A stretch of DNA of 64,000 nt from Sphaerochaeta sp032144095 (GCF_032144095.1 NZ_JAVSNJ010000012.1:1-64000); one strand, 5' to 3'. Positions 1-9,087 are shown, numbered from the stretch's first letter. Translations and numbers: made by a program. Notes: generated by a model from the sequence alone, not told the origin.

Positions 1-178
1 CTGGCCCTTTCCTTCTCACTTTCAAACCGGATCCGCTCGCCGAACAAGATGGGATACTACCCGGATAGCACACTTGTGTCTAGAGGGTTTCACCAGAAAT
101 ATGGAGAAATATCCAAAAGAGCAACTCCTCTTGCCCAAGATGGGCCAGTTCGCTACTCTCCTCTTCAGGAGATTCTAT
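1..178. other. Upstream region, nothing recognised
   Basis: The first 178 bases hold no gene, RNA or clear promoter that I can support. The stretch precedes the exporter gene and may be the end of a unit that lies outside the window. Confidence 0.4.
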
Positions 179-1525
179 ATGGAACATGATATGAGCAAAG
201 GGAATCCCACTAGACTCATCCTTCTCTTTATGCTTCCCATCCTAGGGGGAAACCTATTCCAACAATTCTACAGCATGGTCGATACCATCATTGTGGGAAG
301 ATTTCTTGGTGTCCAATCCCTAGCGGCGGTAGGTTCTACAGGAGGGGCAACCTTTTTGGTCCTTGGTTTCGTTGTAGGCCTTACGGTCGGCTTTTCGGTC
401 ATCATAAGCCAAAAGTTCGGGGCCAAGGATGAAGCGAGCATGAAGAAGGCGGTCGCGATGAGTGTACTTACCGCCGGAGCCATCTCGATCGTCATATCGG
501 GCCTTGCCGTCTGGTTGTGCAAACCCATGCTCAGACTCCTCAATACACCCTATGACATCATTGAAGATGCAAATTCCTATCTGACCATCCTTTTCATAGG
601 CATAGTTGCAACTATCTACTACAATCTGCTTGCATCGTTCCTTCGTGCCCTTGGGGACAGCAGGTCTCCCCTCTATTTCCTCTTGATCGCATCGGCCCTC
701 AACATAGCGGGGGACCTGTTGGCAGTGCTTGTCCTTGACCTGGGTGTGCGGGGCGTTGCCTTGGCTACGGTAGTCAGCCAGAGCCTTTCGGCACTGCTGT
801 GCCTCATCTATATAGTAAGAAGGTACCCTTCGCTCCACCTGAAGAGATCGGACTGGGCACTCGACTGGCACATAATAGGAAACCTGCTACGGATAGGCCT
901 GCCCAGTGCACTGCAATTCTCGGTATGCGCGATCGGGGTAATGTTTGTGCAGGCAACCATCAACAAGATGGGCAGCAATACCGTAGCAGCCTTTTCGGTA
1001 GGCGTGCGCATCGAACAGCTGGTGACCCTTCCGCTGCCGACGCTGGGGGTAGCAATGACCACCTATGCTGCCCAAAACCTCGGTTCAGGAAAACTCGACC
1101 GGGTAAGCCAGGGGATCAGGAGTGCTTCGCTTTTGGTCGTCCTCTTCAGTGCCATCGCATTTGCCCTCGTATTCTTCCTTGGCGGGGATCTTGCCAGGCT
1201 GTTCGTTGACGGGAGCCAAGGTCCGGTAATCAAGGAGGTGCAGCTCTATCTGAACATCATCGCCCCTTTCTTTATCCCATTGGGCTTCATCTTCGTTCTC
1301 CGAAGCACCAGCCAGGGCCTGGGCTCAGGCCTCATCCCCATGCTTTCCAGCATACAGGAACTGGTGTTCAGGGTCCTCGTAGCCCTCATCCTACCCCGTT
1401 TTTTGGGATATGCGGGCGTCTGCCTGGCAAGCCCGGTTGCCTGGGTTGCAGCCTCCATCCTGCTTCTCTTCGCGCACAGGATCCAGATGAAGAATTTCCG
1501 ACACCTGGTAGAGGTGAAGCGATAG
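179..1525 (+). CDS. MATE family efflux transporter
   Basis: A 448-residue integral membrane protein of the multidrug and toxic compound extrusion family, which exports cationic drugs or metabolites in exchange for Na+ or H+. About twelve hydrophobic segments form two similar halves. Early residues read GGNLFQQFYSMVDTIIVGRF, the typical first-helix signature of the family. The open frame extends back to a TTG at 74, but ATG 179 is preceded by AGGAGA at 167-172 with a 6-nt gap, so I start there. It ends 24 nt before the ComM-like gene on the same strand and may be cotranscribed with it. The substrate cannot be read from sequence. Confidence 0.92.
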   Translation: MEHDMSKGNPTRLILLFMLPILGGNLFQQFYSMVDTIIVGRFLGVQSLAAVGSTGGATFLVLGFVVGLTVGFSVIISQKFGAKDEASMKKAVAMSVLTAGAISIVISGLAVWLCKPMLRLLNTPYDIIEDANSYLTILFIGIVATIYYNLLASFLRALGDSRSPLYFLLIASALNIAGDLLAVLVLDLGVRGVALATVVSQSLSALLCLIYIVRRYPSLHLKRSDWALDWHIIGNLLRIGLPSALQFSVCAIGVMFVQATINKMGSNTVAAFSVGVRIEQLVTLPLPTLGVAMTTYAAQNLGSGKLDRVSQGIRSASLLVVLFSAIAFALVFFLGGDLARLFVDGSQGPVIKEVQLYLNIIAPFFIPLGFIFVLRSTSQGLGSGLIPMLSSIQELVFRVLVALILPRFLGYAGVCLASPVAWVAASILLLFAHRIQMKNFRHLVEVKR

Positions 1526-1549
1526 GGGACCTATAGCCACTTCCTTGGT

Positions 1550-2926
1550 ATGAACATCTATGCATACCAAAGCCATGGCTATGAGGGCCTGGCCATAAGA
1601 ATCCAGGTGACTACATCGGCTAGGGGCCTGACCCTCCTGGGATTGTCCCAGACACAACAGAGGGAGTTCAGACAGAAGGCAGCATCGATCTCTACCGCCT
1701 TGGGGGTGCCAGAGCCCACAGGAATCGTCCAGGTCCCCCCCAAATCAAACCTGGAATCCCTTGAGCTGGCAATCATCCTTGCCCTACGGCTCTCCAGGGA
1801 CAGGCTCCTTCCCTCTGGATGCCCAGACATCATGATCGCAGGAAAGCTCAACCTTGACGGGACCATAGCACCCATGCCAACGTTGCTTGCCATACCTGAA
1901 TTGGCTTACACCCACCACTGCAGGCTTCTCATTGCTCCGACTGCTGCCCGCCCGTATACCTACAGGGCCCTAGTGATCCGTCACTGTGCAGATCTTGAGC
2001 AGGCTCTTCGCCAATGCAGGAGGTTCCTGCTCAACCATGGCGGTGAACAGGATGTTCCAGCATCGGCACAGACCCCGCCTTCCCCTCCCAGCCACCCTTT
2101 TGCAGAGATCCTGGGTTTGGAAAAGGCAAAAAGAGCGTTGCAAATAGTTGCGGCAGGGGGCCTCAATATCCTTCTCTATGGCCCCCCTGGAGGGGGAAAG
2201 ACGCTACTGCTTCACACCTTGGCGAGCCTCATGCCTCCCCTTACCGAGGAGGAAAAGGAAGAGATAGCGAGAATCAGAGGCACGCTTCCCACCTCTCGCC
2301 CGGTAATTGAGGTCCTGCCAACCATGGCAGAGAAGCAGCTGTTCGGCTCAGAGCCCTCCCTGCTCAATCTTGCCCATGGAGGTATCCTGTTGGTCGACGA
2401 ACTGAACAGACAAAAGGAGAGTACGCTCAAGGCGATCACGTTCTTCCTTGAAAAGCGGAATTGTGGATCGTATCCTGGGCGCTTCATCCTTGCCTCTGCA
2501 ATGAATGGATGCCCTTGTGGAAACATGGGCAGGGAAGAGGCGCTGTGCACCTGTAGCGAAAAACAGAGACAGAGGCATTGGTCCAGGATAGGGTCTGCCC
2601 TGTTGGACCGATTTGACATATGCCTGCCAATCCTGCCGGAAAACCTCATGACACTTCCTCTAGTCCAGGAAGAGCAGGACATCTGTGCAAACATAAGGAA
2701 AGTGTGGTTGAAACAGCGACAAACCGACCAACAGAAATATCTCAAGCTTCTACCCCTACTGGACACCTGCAAGCAGGGTAAGAGCTTAAGCATGCGCTGC
2801 AGCATATCGGTATGCAAGATAGCAACGATAATCGCTCATTTTAGCAATAGGGAGGTAGTTGACAAAGAGGATATGTCGGAAGCATTATCATATAAGACAT
2901 ATGGAATTGACAGGCATTGGAGGTGA
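1550..2926 (+). CDS. YifB/ComM family Mg-chelatase-like AAA+ ATPase
   Basis: 458 residues. The N-terminal part (about 1-150) resembles the Lon-protease-like domain of YifB/ComM. The AAA+ part follows, with Walker A GPPGGGKT near residue 211, Walker B LLVDELN, and the family's cysteine-rich loop CPCGN...CTC followed by LLDRFDICLP. ComM acts as a hexameric DNA helicase promoting branch migration during natural transformation in proteobacteria; the role in other phyla is less clear. It is about 40-50 residues shorter than typical members, and the C-terminal SAR-type motif reads SMRC, so that region is degenerate. The assignment to the family is firm; involvement in transformation is inference. 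Confidence 0.85.
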   Translation: MNIYAYQSHGYEGLAIRIQVTTSARGLTLLGLSQTQQREFRQKAASISTALGVPEPTGIVQVPPKSNLESLELAIILALRLSRDRLLPSGCPDIMIAGKLNLDGTIAPMPTLLAIPELAYTHHCRLLIAPTAARPYTYRALVIRHCADLEQALRQCRRFLLNHGGEQDVPASAQTPPSPPSHPFAEILGLEKAKRALQIVAAGGLNILLYGPPGGGKTLLLHTLASLMPPLTEEEKEEIARIRGTLPTSRPVIEVLPTMAEKQLFGSEPSLLNLAHGGILLVDELNRQKESTLKAITFFLEKRNCGSYPGRFILASAMNGCPCGNMGREEALCTCSEKQRQRHWSRIGSALLDRFDICLPILPENLMTLPLVQEEQDICANIRKVWLKQRQTDQQKYLKLLPLLDTCKQGKSLSMRCSISVCKIATIIAHFSNREVVDKEDMSEALSYKTYGIDRHWR

Positions 2927-2960
2927 CAAAAAATGCGAATGAAATATTTCCTGCAAGTAG

Positions 2961-2990
2961 TTGACACCAGTTCTTGCTTCCTGCTATAGT
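2961..2990 (+). promoter_or_regulatory. Promoter of the tRNA-Lys/tRNA-Glu unit
   Basis: TTGACA at 2961-2966 and TATAGT at 2985-2990, separated by 18 nt, lie 15 nt before the tRNA-Lys gene. The close match to the sigma-70 consensus and the position make this a strong stable-RNA promoter. Confidence 0.8.
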
Positions 2991-3004
2991 CCAATACGTT
3001 GCAG

Positions 3005-3077
3005 GGGCCGCTAGCTCAGTTGGTAGAGCAACGCCCTTTTAAGGCGTGGGTCACAGGTCCGAATCCTGTGCGGCTCA
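3005..3077 (+). tRNA. tRNA-Lys (anticodon UUU)
   Basis: A 73-nt cloverleaf. The acceptor stem GGGCCGC pairs with GCGGCTC (one G-U), and the D arm is GCTC/GAGC. The anticodon stem ACGCC/GGCGT closes the loop CTTTTAA with anticodon TTT. The T arm contains TCCGAATC, and A3077 is the discriminator. CCA is not encoded. It is the first gene of a two-tRNA transcript. Confidence 0.95.
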
Positions 3078-3108
3078 AAGTGCCTGTTACACGTAACATG
3101 CGATCTAT

Positions 3109-3180
3109 GTCTCCTTCGTCTAGTGGTTAGGACAACGGGTTTTCATCCCGTCAACAGGGGTTCAATTCCCCTAGGAGATG
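3109..3180 (+). tRNA. tRNA-Glu (anticodon UUC)
   Basis: A 72-nt cloverleaf. The acceptor stem GTCTCCT pairs with AGGAGAT (one G-U). The anticodon stem ACGGG/CCCGT closes the loop TTTTCAT with anticodon TTC. The T arm has GTTCAATTC and G3180 is the discriminator. It lies 31 nt after tRNA-Lys and just before a strong terminator, so the two form one transcript. Confidence 0.95.
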
Positions 3181-3189
3181 TACTGTTTT

Positions 3190-3224
3190 GGAGCTGTCGT
3201 CTATACGATAGCTCCTTTTTTTTT
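3190..3224 (+). terminator. Intrinsic terminator of the tRNA unit
   Basis: An 11-bp stem (3190-3200 with 3205-3215, one G-U pair) with a CTAT loop is followed by nine Ts. This is a textbook rho-independent terminator directly after tRNA-Glu. Confidence 0.92.
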
Positions 3225-3354
3225 CTTATGGGCAAGCCGAAATCTTGACAGATGGCAATATGTGTACTACACAATAGGTACAGGGTCGGATAACCGAAGC
3301 ACCATATCTCCCAATCAGGCTAGGTATCGATCCTGCAAATTACCCTTCTTCCGG

Positions 3355-3405
3355 GCTGCAATCTTTCTGACTTGTACCCACACCCACAAGCTTTTGGATT
3401 GCAGC
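3355..3405. repeat. Nested inverted repeat in the antiporter 3' region
   Basis: GCTGCAATC (3355-3363) is exactly complementary to GATTGCAGC (3397-3405). Inside it, CTTGT (3371-3375) pairs with ACAAG (3386-3390). The element sits 16 nt beyond the antiporter stop codon. Neither strand has a T run after it, so it is not a standard terminator. It could stabilise an mRNA 3' end or bind a protein. Confidence 0.5.
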
Positions 3406-3420
3406 TCACCCATGAACAGC

Positions 3421-4632
3421 CTAACTACTCTTTTCCTGGACCAGCAAGGCCTTACCTGCCCAACTGATGACCCAAGCTCCCAAAGGTGCAGTCAGGACGA
3501 TGCTCATGACAGCCATGGCAAGGATGATCTCCCCAGGGCGTGTATCCATCCCGTGGGCTGCCATCACAGCAAGAGGGGCTGCCCCGATGGCAGCCTGTAC
3601 CGTTGCCTTGGGAATGTAGGAGAGCACGACAAAGAGCCGCTCCTTTTGGGTCAGCCCTGCACCAAAGGTACAGAGGTAGGTGCCAACCGATCGGCCTATG
3701 AGGGCGATGAAGATCAGGGCAACCCCTTTCAGGCCGGCATCCAAGGCAGCCCTGAAGTTTACCTGGGACCCTACCAGGGAAAAGAGGAGGATCTGTGCAA
3801 ACACCCAGATCTTTGCCAATTTTGAGGATATCTCATGGGCCATCCTCTCCCGTTTCTCCAGAATGACAAAGCCGATGGTCATCACCGAGATCAAGGGAGC
3901 ATACGGTATGCCGAACGTCCCCAGAAAATTGCCAAAATCTACCAGAAGTATTGCCAAGGAGAGGACTACAAGCGTCCTTTTGGTGGCCCGGGGATCGAAG
4001 CGCTCGAACAGCCCGACCAGAATAAGGCCAAAGACTATGCCTACGAGGATCCCGCTGAGAATGGAGAGGGGAATCCCTGCCAATTTCCAAGCAATGTTTA
4101 CCTTCCCGCCGCTATACATACCGATGAGCACACTGTAGGCAACGATGACGGTAACATCATCCAGGCTCGAGCCTGCCAACACCATGGTGGGGATACTTTT
4201 CTTTGTACCCCTCCCCTCTTCGATGAACTTGATCATGTAGGGAACAACGACTGCAGGTGATACTGCGGCCAATACACACCCCATAATGGCCGCTTCCATT
4301 CGGGATATAGGCAGGAACATCGGCCCAAGGGCAAAGATGACTGAAGCCTCGAAGGTCGCAGGGAGAAACCCCAGCAAAAGTGCATTCTTGCCCACAAGGT
4401 TCAGGCTCTTCTTGGAAAGCTTGAAGCCTGACCTGAGCAGGATGACAATGAGCGCCATCAGGCGCAAATCAGAGCCGACGAGCAAAATCGACGGGTCCAG
4501 GAGGTTCAGAACCGAGGGTCCGAGAAGGGCCCCGACCACAATCATGCCAAGGAGGCCGGGAAGGCCCAACTTTGAGAAGGCCCACTCTACCAAAAGGCAG
4601 AGCAGGATAATGAGAGCAAGACTCAATGCCAT
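3421..4632 (-). CDS. Cation:proton antiporter, CPA family
   Basis: 403 residues, almost wholly hydrophobic with 11-13 likely membrane segments. It matches the monovalent cation/proton antiporter fold: an N-terminal segment LGLPGLLGMIVVGALLGPSVL, then repeated GxxLP/GPxxL-type helices. Such proteins exchange Na+ or K+ for H+ across the inner membrane for pH and salt balance. No C-terminal TrkA-N/RCK nucleotide domain is present, unlike KefB/C. It is transcribed alone, divergently from the M42 peptidase gene. Ion specificity is unknown. Confidence 0.82.
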   Translation of the reverse strand: MALSLALIILLCLLVEWAFSKLGLPGLLGMIVVGALLGPSVLNLLDPSILLVGSDLRLMALIVILLRSGFKLSKKSLNLVGKNALLLGFLPATFEASVIFALGPMFLPISRMEAAIMGCVLAAVSPAVVVPYMIKFIEEGRGTKKSIPTMVLAGSSLDDVTVIVAYSVLIGMYSGGKVNIAWKLAGIPLSILSGILVGIVFGLILVGLFERFDPRATKRTLVVLSLAILLVDFGNFLGTFGIPYAPLISVMTIGFVILEKRERMAHEISSKLAKIWVFAQILLFSLVGSQVNFRAALDAGLKGVALIFIALIGRSVGTYLCTFGAGLTQKERLFVVLSYIPKATVQAAIGAAPLAVMAAHGMDTRPGEIILAMAVMSIVLTAPLGAWVISWAGKALLVQEKSS

Positions 4633-4707
4633 AAAAAAACTCCTTCCGACAGGACATGCCTATCCTTTTCATCAGGAGTTATCAGCATCGCCGAAACGAG
4701 CGGTTCT

Positions 4708-4727
4708 TATGCCTCGTCCGAGGCATA
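4708..4727. promoter_or_regulatory. Palindrome, candidate operator
   Basis: TATGCCTCG (4708-4716) and CGAGGCATA (4719-4727) form a perfect 9-bp inverted repeat with a two-base centre. It lies between the divergent antiporter and M42 peptidase genes. A central gap of two suits a dimeric DNA-binding protein better than an RNA hairpin. No regulator gene is adjacent, so the ligand and target are unknown. Confidence 0.45.
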
Positions 4728-4845
4728 GATGGCGAACCCCATCGCCTGGCCATATTCTAGACATCTGATCATGGCCGGTCAATATCAGCCACCTGTACAA
4801 GCGTAGGTTTGTGTGGATAATACAGAGGAGTAAGGAGTCATAGAA

Positions 4846-5913
4846 ATGAGCAATATTTCCAGAATCAAACGCATATGTGATGCCAATGGCATATCGGGTT
4901 TTGAGGACGAGGTCCTGACAGCGATCAGGGAAGAGGCCCCAAACCTAGGGACCTTCACCGAGGACAGCATGAGGAACCTCTATCTTGCCTTTGCAAACAA
5001 CAAGGGAGGGCGCCCTGTCATCCAACTCGATGCCCATACCGACGAGGTTGGATTCATGGTAAAATGTATCCGCGACGACGGAATGCTGGAGTTCATCCCC
5101 ATCGGGGGGTGGGTAAACAGCAACATCCCCGCCCATCGGGTACGGGTCAGGAACATGGACGGCCACTATGTGCAGGGCCTGGTAGGAAGCAAGCCCCCGC
5201 ACTATATGAGCGAAGCAGAGAGAAATGCAGCCCCAGAGATTACCTCCATGATCATAGACATCGGCTCTTTCAGCTATGCAGAGAGTGTGAACACCTACAA
5301 GATCGGCGTTGCTGCCCCTGTGGTGCCTGAAGCTACCTGTTCCTATAACGAACAGAGTGGCCTGCTATGGGGAAAAGCCTTCGATTGCAGGCTTGGATGC
5401 ACCTCCATCCTCGATACCCTTGAGGCCCTGCAGAAGGAAGAACTTTCCGTCGACCTTATTGCAGGTTTTGCCAGCCAGGAGGAGGTAGGATGCAGAGGTG
5501 CCATCATCACCTCAAGGACCATCGATGCTGACCTTGCCATCTGTTTTGAGGGGGTCCCGGCAGACGACACCTTCCTTCCTGCCTACCAGAGGCAGACTGC
5601 GGTCGGCAAGGGACCAATGCTGCGGCACATCGACAGCAAGACAATCATCAATCCAAGGTTCCAGCGCTTTGCCCTTGATGTGGCAAAACAGTGCAACATC
5701 CCTGTACAGGAAGCGGTTCGCTCGGGAGGCAGCACCAACGCTTCGCAGATCCACATCGCCCAAAGAGGCATTCCCACCATCGTCATCGGAATACCTGTCA
5801 GGTATGCCCATACCCACTGGGGAATCAGCAGCCTCTCCGATGTGGAAAATGCTGTTAAGCTTGGCGTTGCGATCATCAAGGCATTGGATGCAGAGACGAT
5901 AGCAGGTTTTTAG
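4846..5913 (+). CDS. M42 family metallo-aminopeptidase
   Basis: 355 residues, a usual length for M42 (glutamyl or deblocking aminopeptidase, TET type). The binuclear-metal motifs are visible: DAHTDEVGF with D62 and H64, a FDCRLGC stretch supplying the bridging Asp, SQEEVGCRGA with the catalytic Glu pair at 212-213, and a downstream CFEG. The C-terminal GGSTNA and HTHWGI motifs complete the fold. These cytoplasmic enzymes trim peptides from the N-terminus in large tetrahedral complexes. AAGGAG at 4832-4837 fixes the start. Substrate preference is not predictable. Confidence 0.9.
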   Translation: MSNISRIKRICDANGISGFEDEVLTAIREEAPNLGTFTEDSMRNLYLAFANNKGGRPVIQLDAHTDEVGFMVKCIRDDGMLEFIPIGGWVNSNIPAHRVRVRNMDGHYVQGLVGSKPPHYMSEAERNAAPEITSMIIDIGSFSYAESVNTYKIGVAAPVVPEATCSYNEQSGLLWGKAFDCRLGCTSILDTLEALQKEELSVDLIAGFASQEEVGCRGAIITSRTIDADLAICFEGVPADDTFLPAYQRQTAVGKGPMLRHIDSKTIINPRFQRFALDVAKQCNIPVQEAVRSGGSTNASQIHIAQRGIPTIVIGIPVRYAHTHWGISSLSDVENAVKLGVAIIKALDAETIAGF

Positions 5914-5920
5914 TTTATTT

Positions 5921-5949
5921 TTGACAAGAGAGCTCCACAATGTCATACT
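5921..5949 (+). promoter_or_regulatory. Promoter of the aldehyde dehydrogenase gene
   Basis: TTGACA (5921-5926) and CATACT (5944-5949) are spaced by 17 nt, within the 60-nt gap between the M42 peptidase and the dehydrogenase gene. An SD sequence GGGGAGG follows. Confidence 0.65.
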
Positions 5950-5973
5950 AGGTAAAAATCGGGGAGGTTTTTC

Positions 5974-7344
5974 ATGAAAGAAATCCAGCTTTGCCTGACG
6001 GAAATGCGTACCTTTTTCCAACAAGGGACAACCCGGGATATTTCCTGGAGGAAAAAACAGCTGAAAGTGCTCAGATCAAGCATAGCTGAACATGAAAAGG
6101 CCATCCTCAAGGCCTTGTACGACGATTTGGGAAAATCGGAATTCGAAGGCTATGCCACCGAAATAGGGGTAGTCTATTCTGAGATTGACCAGCATCTGAA
6201 GCATCTGGAGTCGTGGAGCAGGCCCAAACGGGTTCGCTCCACCATCCTCTCCTTCCCTTCCCGCTCCTATACCGTCACCCAGCCACTTGGGGTTGTGTTG
6301 ATCATGAGCCCCTGGAACTACCCGTTCCAACTGGCCATCGCCCCTCTGGTTGCTGCCATCGCAGCGGGAAACTGTGCAGTCGTAAAGCCTTCAAGGTATA
6401 GCAGCAACACATCCCACATCATCGTGGAACTTTTGGCAAAGGCATTTCCCTCTGAATATGTCGCTACCTTTGAGGGTGGCAGCGAGATGAACACAGCCCT
6501 GTTAAACTACCGTTTCGACCATATCTTCTTTACAGGAAGCCCGACGGTAGGTAAGGTTGTCATGCAGAAGGCTTCCCAATTCCTCACCCCTGTCACCCTG
6601 GAACTCGGAGGCAAGAGCCCCACCATCATCGATGAGGGATCAAACCTGAAGCTTGCAGCCAAACGGGTTGCCTGGGGAAAATTCCTCAACGCAGGGCAGA
6701 CCTGCATAGCCCCTGACTACATCCTGGTAAAACGGGATCTACACGACCGGTTCATCGAGGAACTGAAGGTGGCCATTCAAGCCATGTATGGGACCGACCC
6801 GCTGAACAACGGAGAATATCCCACCATCATCAACCAAAAGCACTTCAGCCGCCTGATAGAGCTGCTGCAACAGGGAACCCTCAGCTATGGGGGGCAGATC
6901 GACCCCAAGCTCTTGAGGATAGCCCCAACCATCCTGACCAACCCACTGCTGGACAAGCCGTTGATGACCGACGAAATATTCGGCCCCCTGCTTCCCATCA
7001 TCGCCTTCAACTCGTTTGAGGAGGCCTTTTCCTTTATCGAGGAGCGGGAACATCCGCTTGCCCTCTACTATTTCGGCAACAACAAGGAGCATGAGAAACG
7101 CGTGGTGCAGAACCTGCTGTATGGAGGGGGTTGCATCAACGACACCGTCCTCCATCTTTCCAATCCGCACCTTCCCTTCGGAGGGATCGGGAACAGCGGG
7201 ATGGGTTCCTACCATGCACAGAATGGATTCAAGACCTTCAGTCACACCAAGAGCATTCTCAAGAAATACAATTTCCTGGATATTCCGTTACGCTATGCCC
7301 CCTTCAAGGGGAAATTCTCCCTTCTCAAACGCTTTATGAAATAA
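5974..7344 (+). CDS. NAD(P)-dependent aldehyde dehydrogenase, class 3-like
   Basis: 456 residues, the short form typical of class 3 and YwdH-type aldehyde dehydrogenases, which oxidise medium-chain or aromatic aldehydes to acids. The general-base Glu is in LELGGKSP (residue 210) and the catalytic Cys is in AGQTCIAPDY (residue 244). The motif MSPWNYPF marks the nucleotide site and EIFGPLLPI the C-terminal family signature. It has its own promoter. The next gene follows 16 nt after its stop and could share the transcript. The natural substrate is unknown. Confidence 0.93.
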   Translation: MKEIQLCLTEMRTFFQQGTTRDISWRKKQLKVLRSSIAEHEKAILKALYDDLGKSEFEGYATEIGVVYSEIDQHLKHLESWSRPKRVRSTILSFPSRSYTVTQPLGVVLIMSPWNYPFQLAIAPLVAAIAAGNCAVVKPSRYSSNTSHIIVELLAKAFPSEYVATFEGGSEMNTALLNYRFDHIFFTGSPTVGKVVMQKASQFLTPVTLELGGKSPTIIDEGSNLKLAAKRVAWGKFLNAGQTCIAPDYILVKRDLHDRFIEELKVAIQAMYGTDPLNNGEYPTIINQKHFSRLIELLQQGTLSYGGQIDPKLLRIAPTILTNPLLDKPLMTDEIFGPLLPIIAFNSFEEAFSFIEEREHPLALYYFGNNKEHEKRVVQNLLYGGGCINDTVLHLSNPHLPFGGIGNSGMGSYHAQNGFKTFSHTKSILKKYNFLDIPLRYAPFKGKFSLLKRFMK

Positions 7345-7360
7345 GGTAAAGGAGCCTTGT

Positions 7361-8266
7361 ATGAAACGAACAACCCTACTGCTCACCGTCTCCCTGGTAT
7401 TGTGTAGCCTCACCACGCTGGCAGCATCTGCGAACTTCCAAAAAGCGGACCTGCTCTTTGACCAAGAGCAATATGCCCTCTGCCAGAGTGAACTTCTGGC
7501 GCAAAAAGACCTGGCCTCAACAGCCCAGGAACAGTCTGAGGTATTGTGGCGCCTGGCCCGCCTGCAAGTCTCCATCGGCGACGAGCTGGCTGTGGATGAC
7601 AAGGATGGCAGGTACCGGGAGTACGAAAAGGGTGAAGCCTACGCCCTGGCCTCCATCGAAGCATACCCCAATGCAATGGCCTACCTCTGGAAATCGTCCA
7701 ACAACGGACGTTGGGGACAGACAAAGGGCCCGCTGAATGCATTGGGCAAGGCCAAAGGGATGTTGGAAGACCTTACCAAGGTGGTCAATGAGTTCAAGAC
7801 CATGGACTCCACGGAGACCTGGTATGTGCTCTCCAGCCTCTACGATGAACTCCCTGGTGGGATCATCTCCTTTGGGAACAAGGATTGGGCGGTCAGCTAC
7901 ATGAGAAAGGCCATGGAGACAATACCCTCGAACATCCTGAACCCAGGACACTACAAGAAGTTTGCCGAGGAGCTCTACAGCCGCAACTGGAATGCAGCAA
8001 AACGCGCCAAGGAGTTCAAGAAAATGGATGGGGATTGGAAGAAGGCGGCGACACCCCTCGAGCAGTACCGCTACTACGAAGGCAAGGATGAGGGAAAGGT
8101 TACCCCATTCTACTCATCCGTACAGCTTGTACAGATGAGTGACCGCCAGGAGGCACTGATGGTGCTCTCCTATGTGAAGGCAAAATACAAGGTCTTCAGG
8201 ACTCTGCAGCCAAGCGATGCCAAGGACATGGCTGAGATCGAGGAGCTCTATACCAAGTGGACCTGA
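7361..8266 (+). CDS. Secreted TPR-like helical protein, function unknown
   Basis: 301 residues with a clear signal peptide (MKRT then a hydrophobic stretch ending AASA near residue 24), so probably periplasmic. The rest is alpha-helical and rich in A, L, K and E. Segments such as FQKADLLFDQEQYALCQSEL and YALASIEAYPNAMAYLW look like tetratricopeptide-type helices. I do not recognise a specific family. Genes of this kind often accompany transporters or outer-membrane assemblies, but the neighbours here give no clue. It lies 16 nt after the aldehyde dehydrogenase and ends at a strong terminator. Confidence 0.75.
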   Translation: MKRTTLLLTVSLVLCSLTTLAASANFQKADLLFDQEQYALCQSELLAQKDLASTAQEQSEVLWRLARLQVSIGDELAVDDKDGRYREYEKGEAYALASIEAYPNAMAYLWKSSNNGRWGQTKGPLNALGKAKGMLEDLTKVVNEFKTMDSTETWYVLSSLYDELPGGIISFGNKDWAVSYMRKAMETIPSNILNPGHYKKFAEELYSRNWNAAKRAKEFKKMDGDWKKAATPLEQYRYYEGKDEGKVTPFYSSVQLVQMSDRQEALMVLSYVKAKYKVFRTLQPSDAKDMAEIEELYTKWT

Positions 8267-8286
8267 TGCCCTAAAAACCATTGGGT

Positions 8287-8332
8287 ACAGGATGGCCGGG
8301 GCTCGTTGCCTAGACCATCCTGTTGTTTTTTT
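8287..8332 (+). terminator. Intrinsic terminator after the TPR-like gene
   Basis: ACAGGATGG (8287-8295) pairs perfectly with CCATCCTGT (8315-8323), followed by TGTTTTTTT. It closes the rightward M42/ALDH/TPR unit before the convergent araD gene. Confidence 0.82.
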
Positions 8333-8371
8333 GCCTTGGTAGTATCAGGTATGACAAGATCCTGCAAGTGT

Positions 8372-9067
8372 TCAGTTCTGGCCGTAATAGGCATTTTTCC
8401 CATGTTTTCTGAGAAAGTGCTTGTCCAGCAAGGTCTGCTGCATGCTCTCCATCGTCTGGTTGTTCAGCATCAGGGTATGCCAGGCCATCATGGCAACCTC
8501 CTCCAGGACAACCGCATTGTGCACCGCTTCACGGGCATCGCATCCCCAGGTAAACGGACCATGGCTGTGCACCAGGACCGCAGGGACGGCACCAGGGTCC
8601 AGGGAGGCAAAGCGCTCGACAATGACCTTGCCCGTCTCAAGCTCATAGGAGCCTGCTATCTCATCGTCATGCATCATCCGGGTGCAGGGAATCTCCCCAT
8701 AGAAGTAGTCCCCATGGGTCGTTCCCAAGGCAGGGATACCCCTCCCGGCCTGGGAGAAGATCGTTGCCCAACGGCTATGGGTATGCACGATGCCACCAAT
8801 CTCCGGAAAGCTCCGATAGAGATGAAGGTGGGTCGGTGTGTCCGATGATGGCTTGTAGGAACCCTCTACCCGTTCGCCCGTCGCCAGGCTGATGACAACC
8901 ATGTCCTCAGGTTTCATCACCTCATAGGTGACGCCGGATGGCTTGATGACCATCATCCCGCTCTCCCTATCGACAGCAGATACGTTTCCCCAGGTGAAGG
9001 TCACCAGCTTGTAGGAGGGAAGCTGAAGATTTGCTTCATAGACCTCGCGTTTCAGATTTTCCAACAT
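8372..9067 (-). CDS. araD: L-ribulose-5-phosphate 4-epimerase
   Basis: 231 residues, the same length as E. coli AraD. It is a class II aldolase-fold zinc enzyme converting L-ribulose 5-phosphate to D-xylulose 5-phosphate. Zinc ligands are visible at H95 and H97 (HTHSRW) and H169 (HSHGPF). The proton-shuttling D120 in HGDYFYGE and the C-terminal tyrosine in NAYYG also match the epimerase, which separates it from fuculose-phosphate aldolase. No araA or araB is nearby, so it may serve arabinose, ascorbate or gulonate use. AAGGAG supports the start. It lies 20 nt downstream of a ClC gene, an odd partner. Confidence 0.9.
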   Translation of the reverse strand: MLENLKREVYEANLQLPSYKLVTFTWGNVSAVDRESGMMVIKPSGVTYEVMKPEDMVVISLATGERVEGSYKPSSDTPTHLHLYRSFPEIGGIVHTHSRWATIFSQAGRGIPALGTTHGDYFYGEIPCTRMMHDDEIAGSYELETGKVIVERFASLDPGAVPAVLVHSHGPFTWGCDAREAVHNAVVLEEVAMMAWHTLMLNNQTMESMQQTLLDKHFLRKHGKNAYYGQN

Positions 9068-9087
9068 GGCAGATCTCCTTGTGCTTT

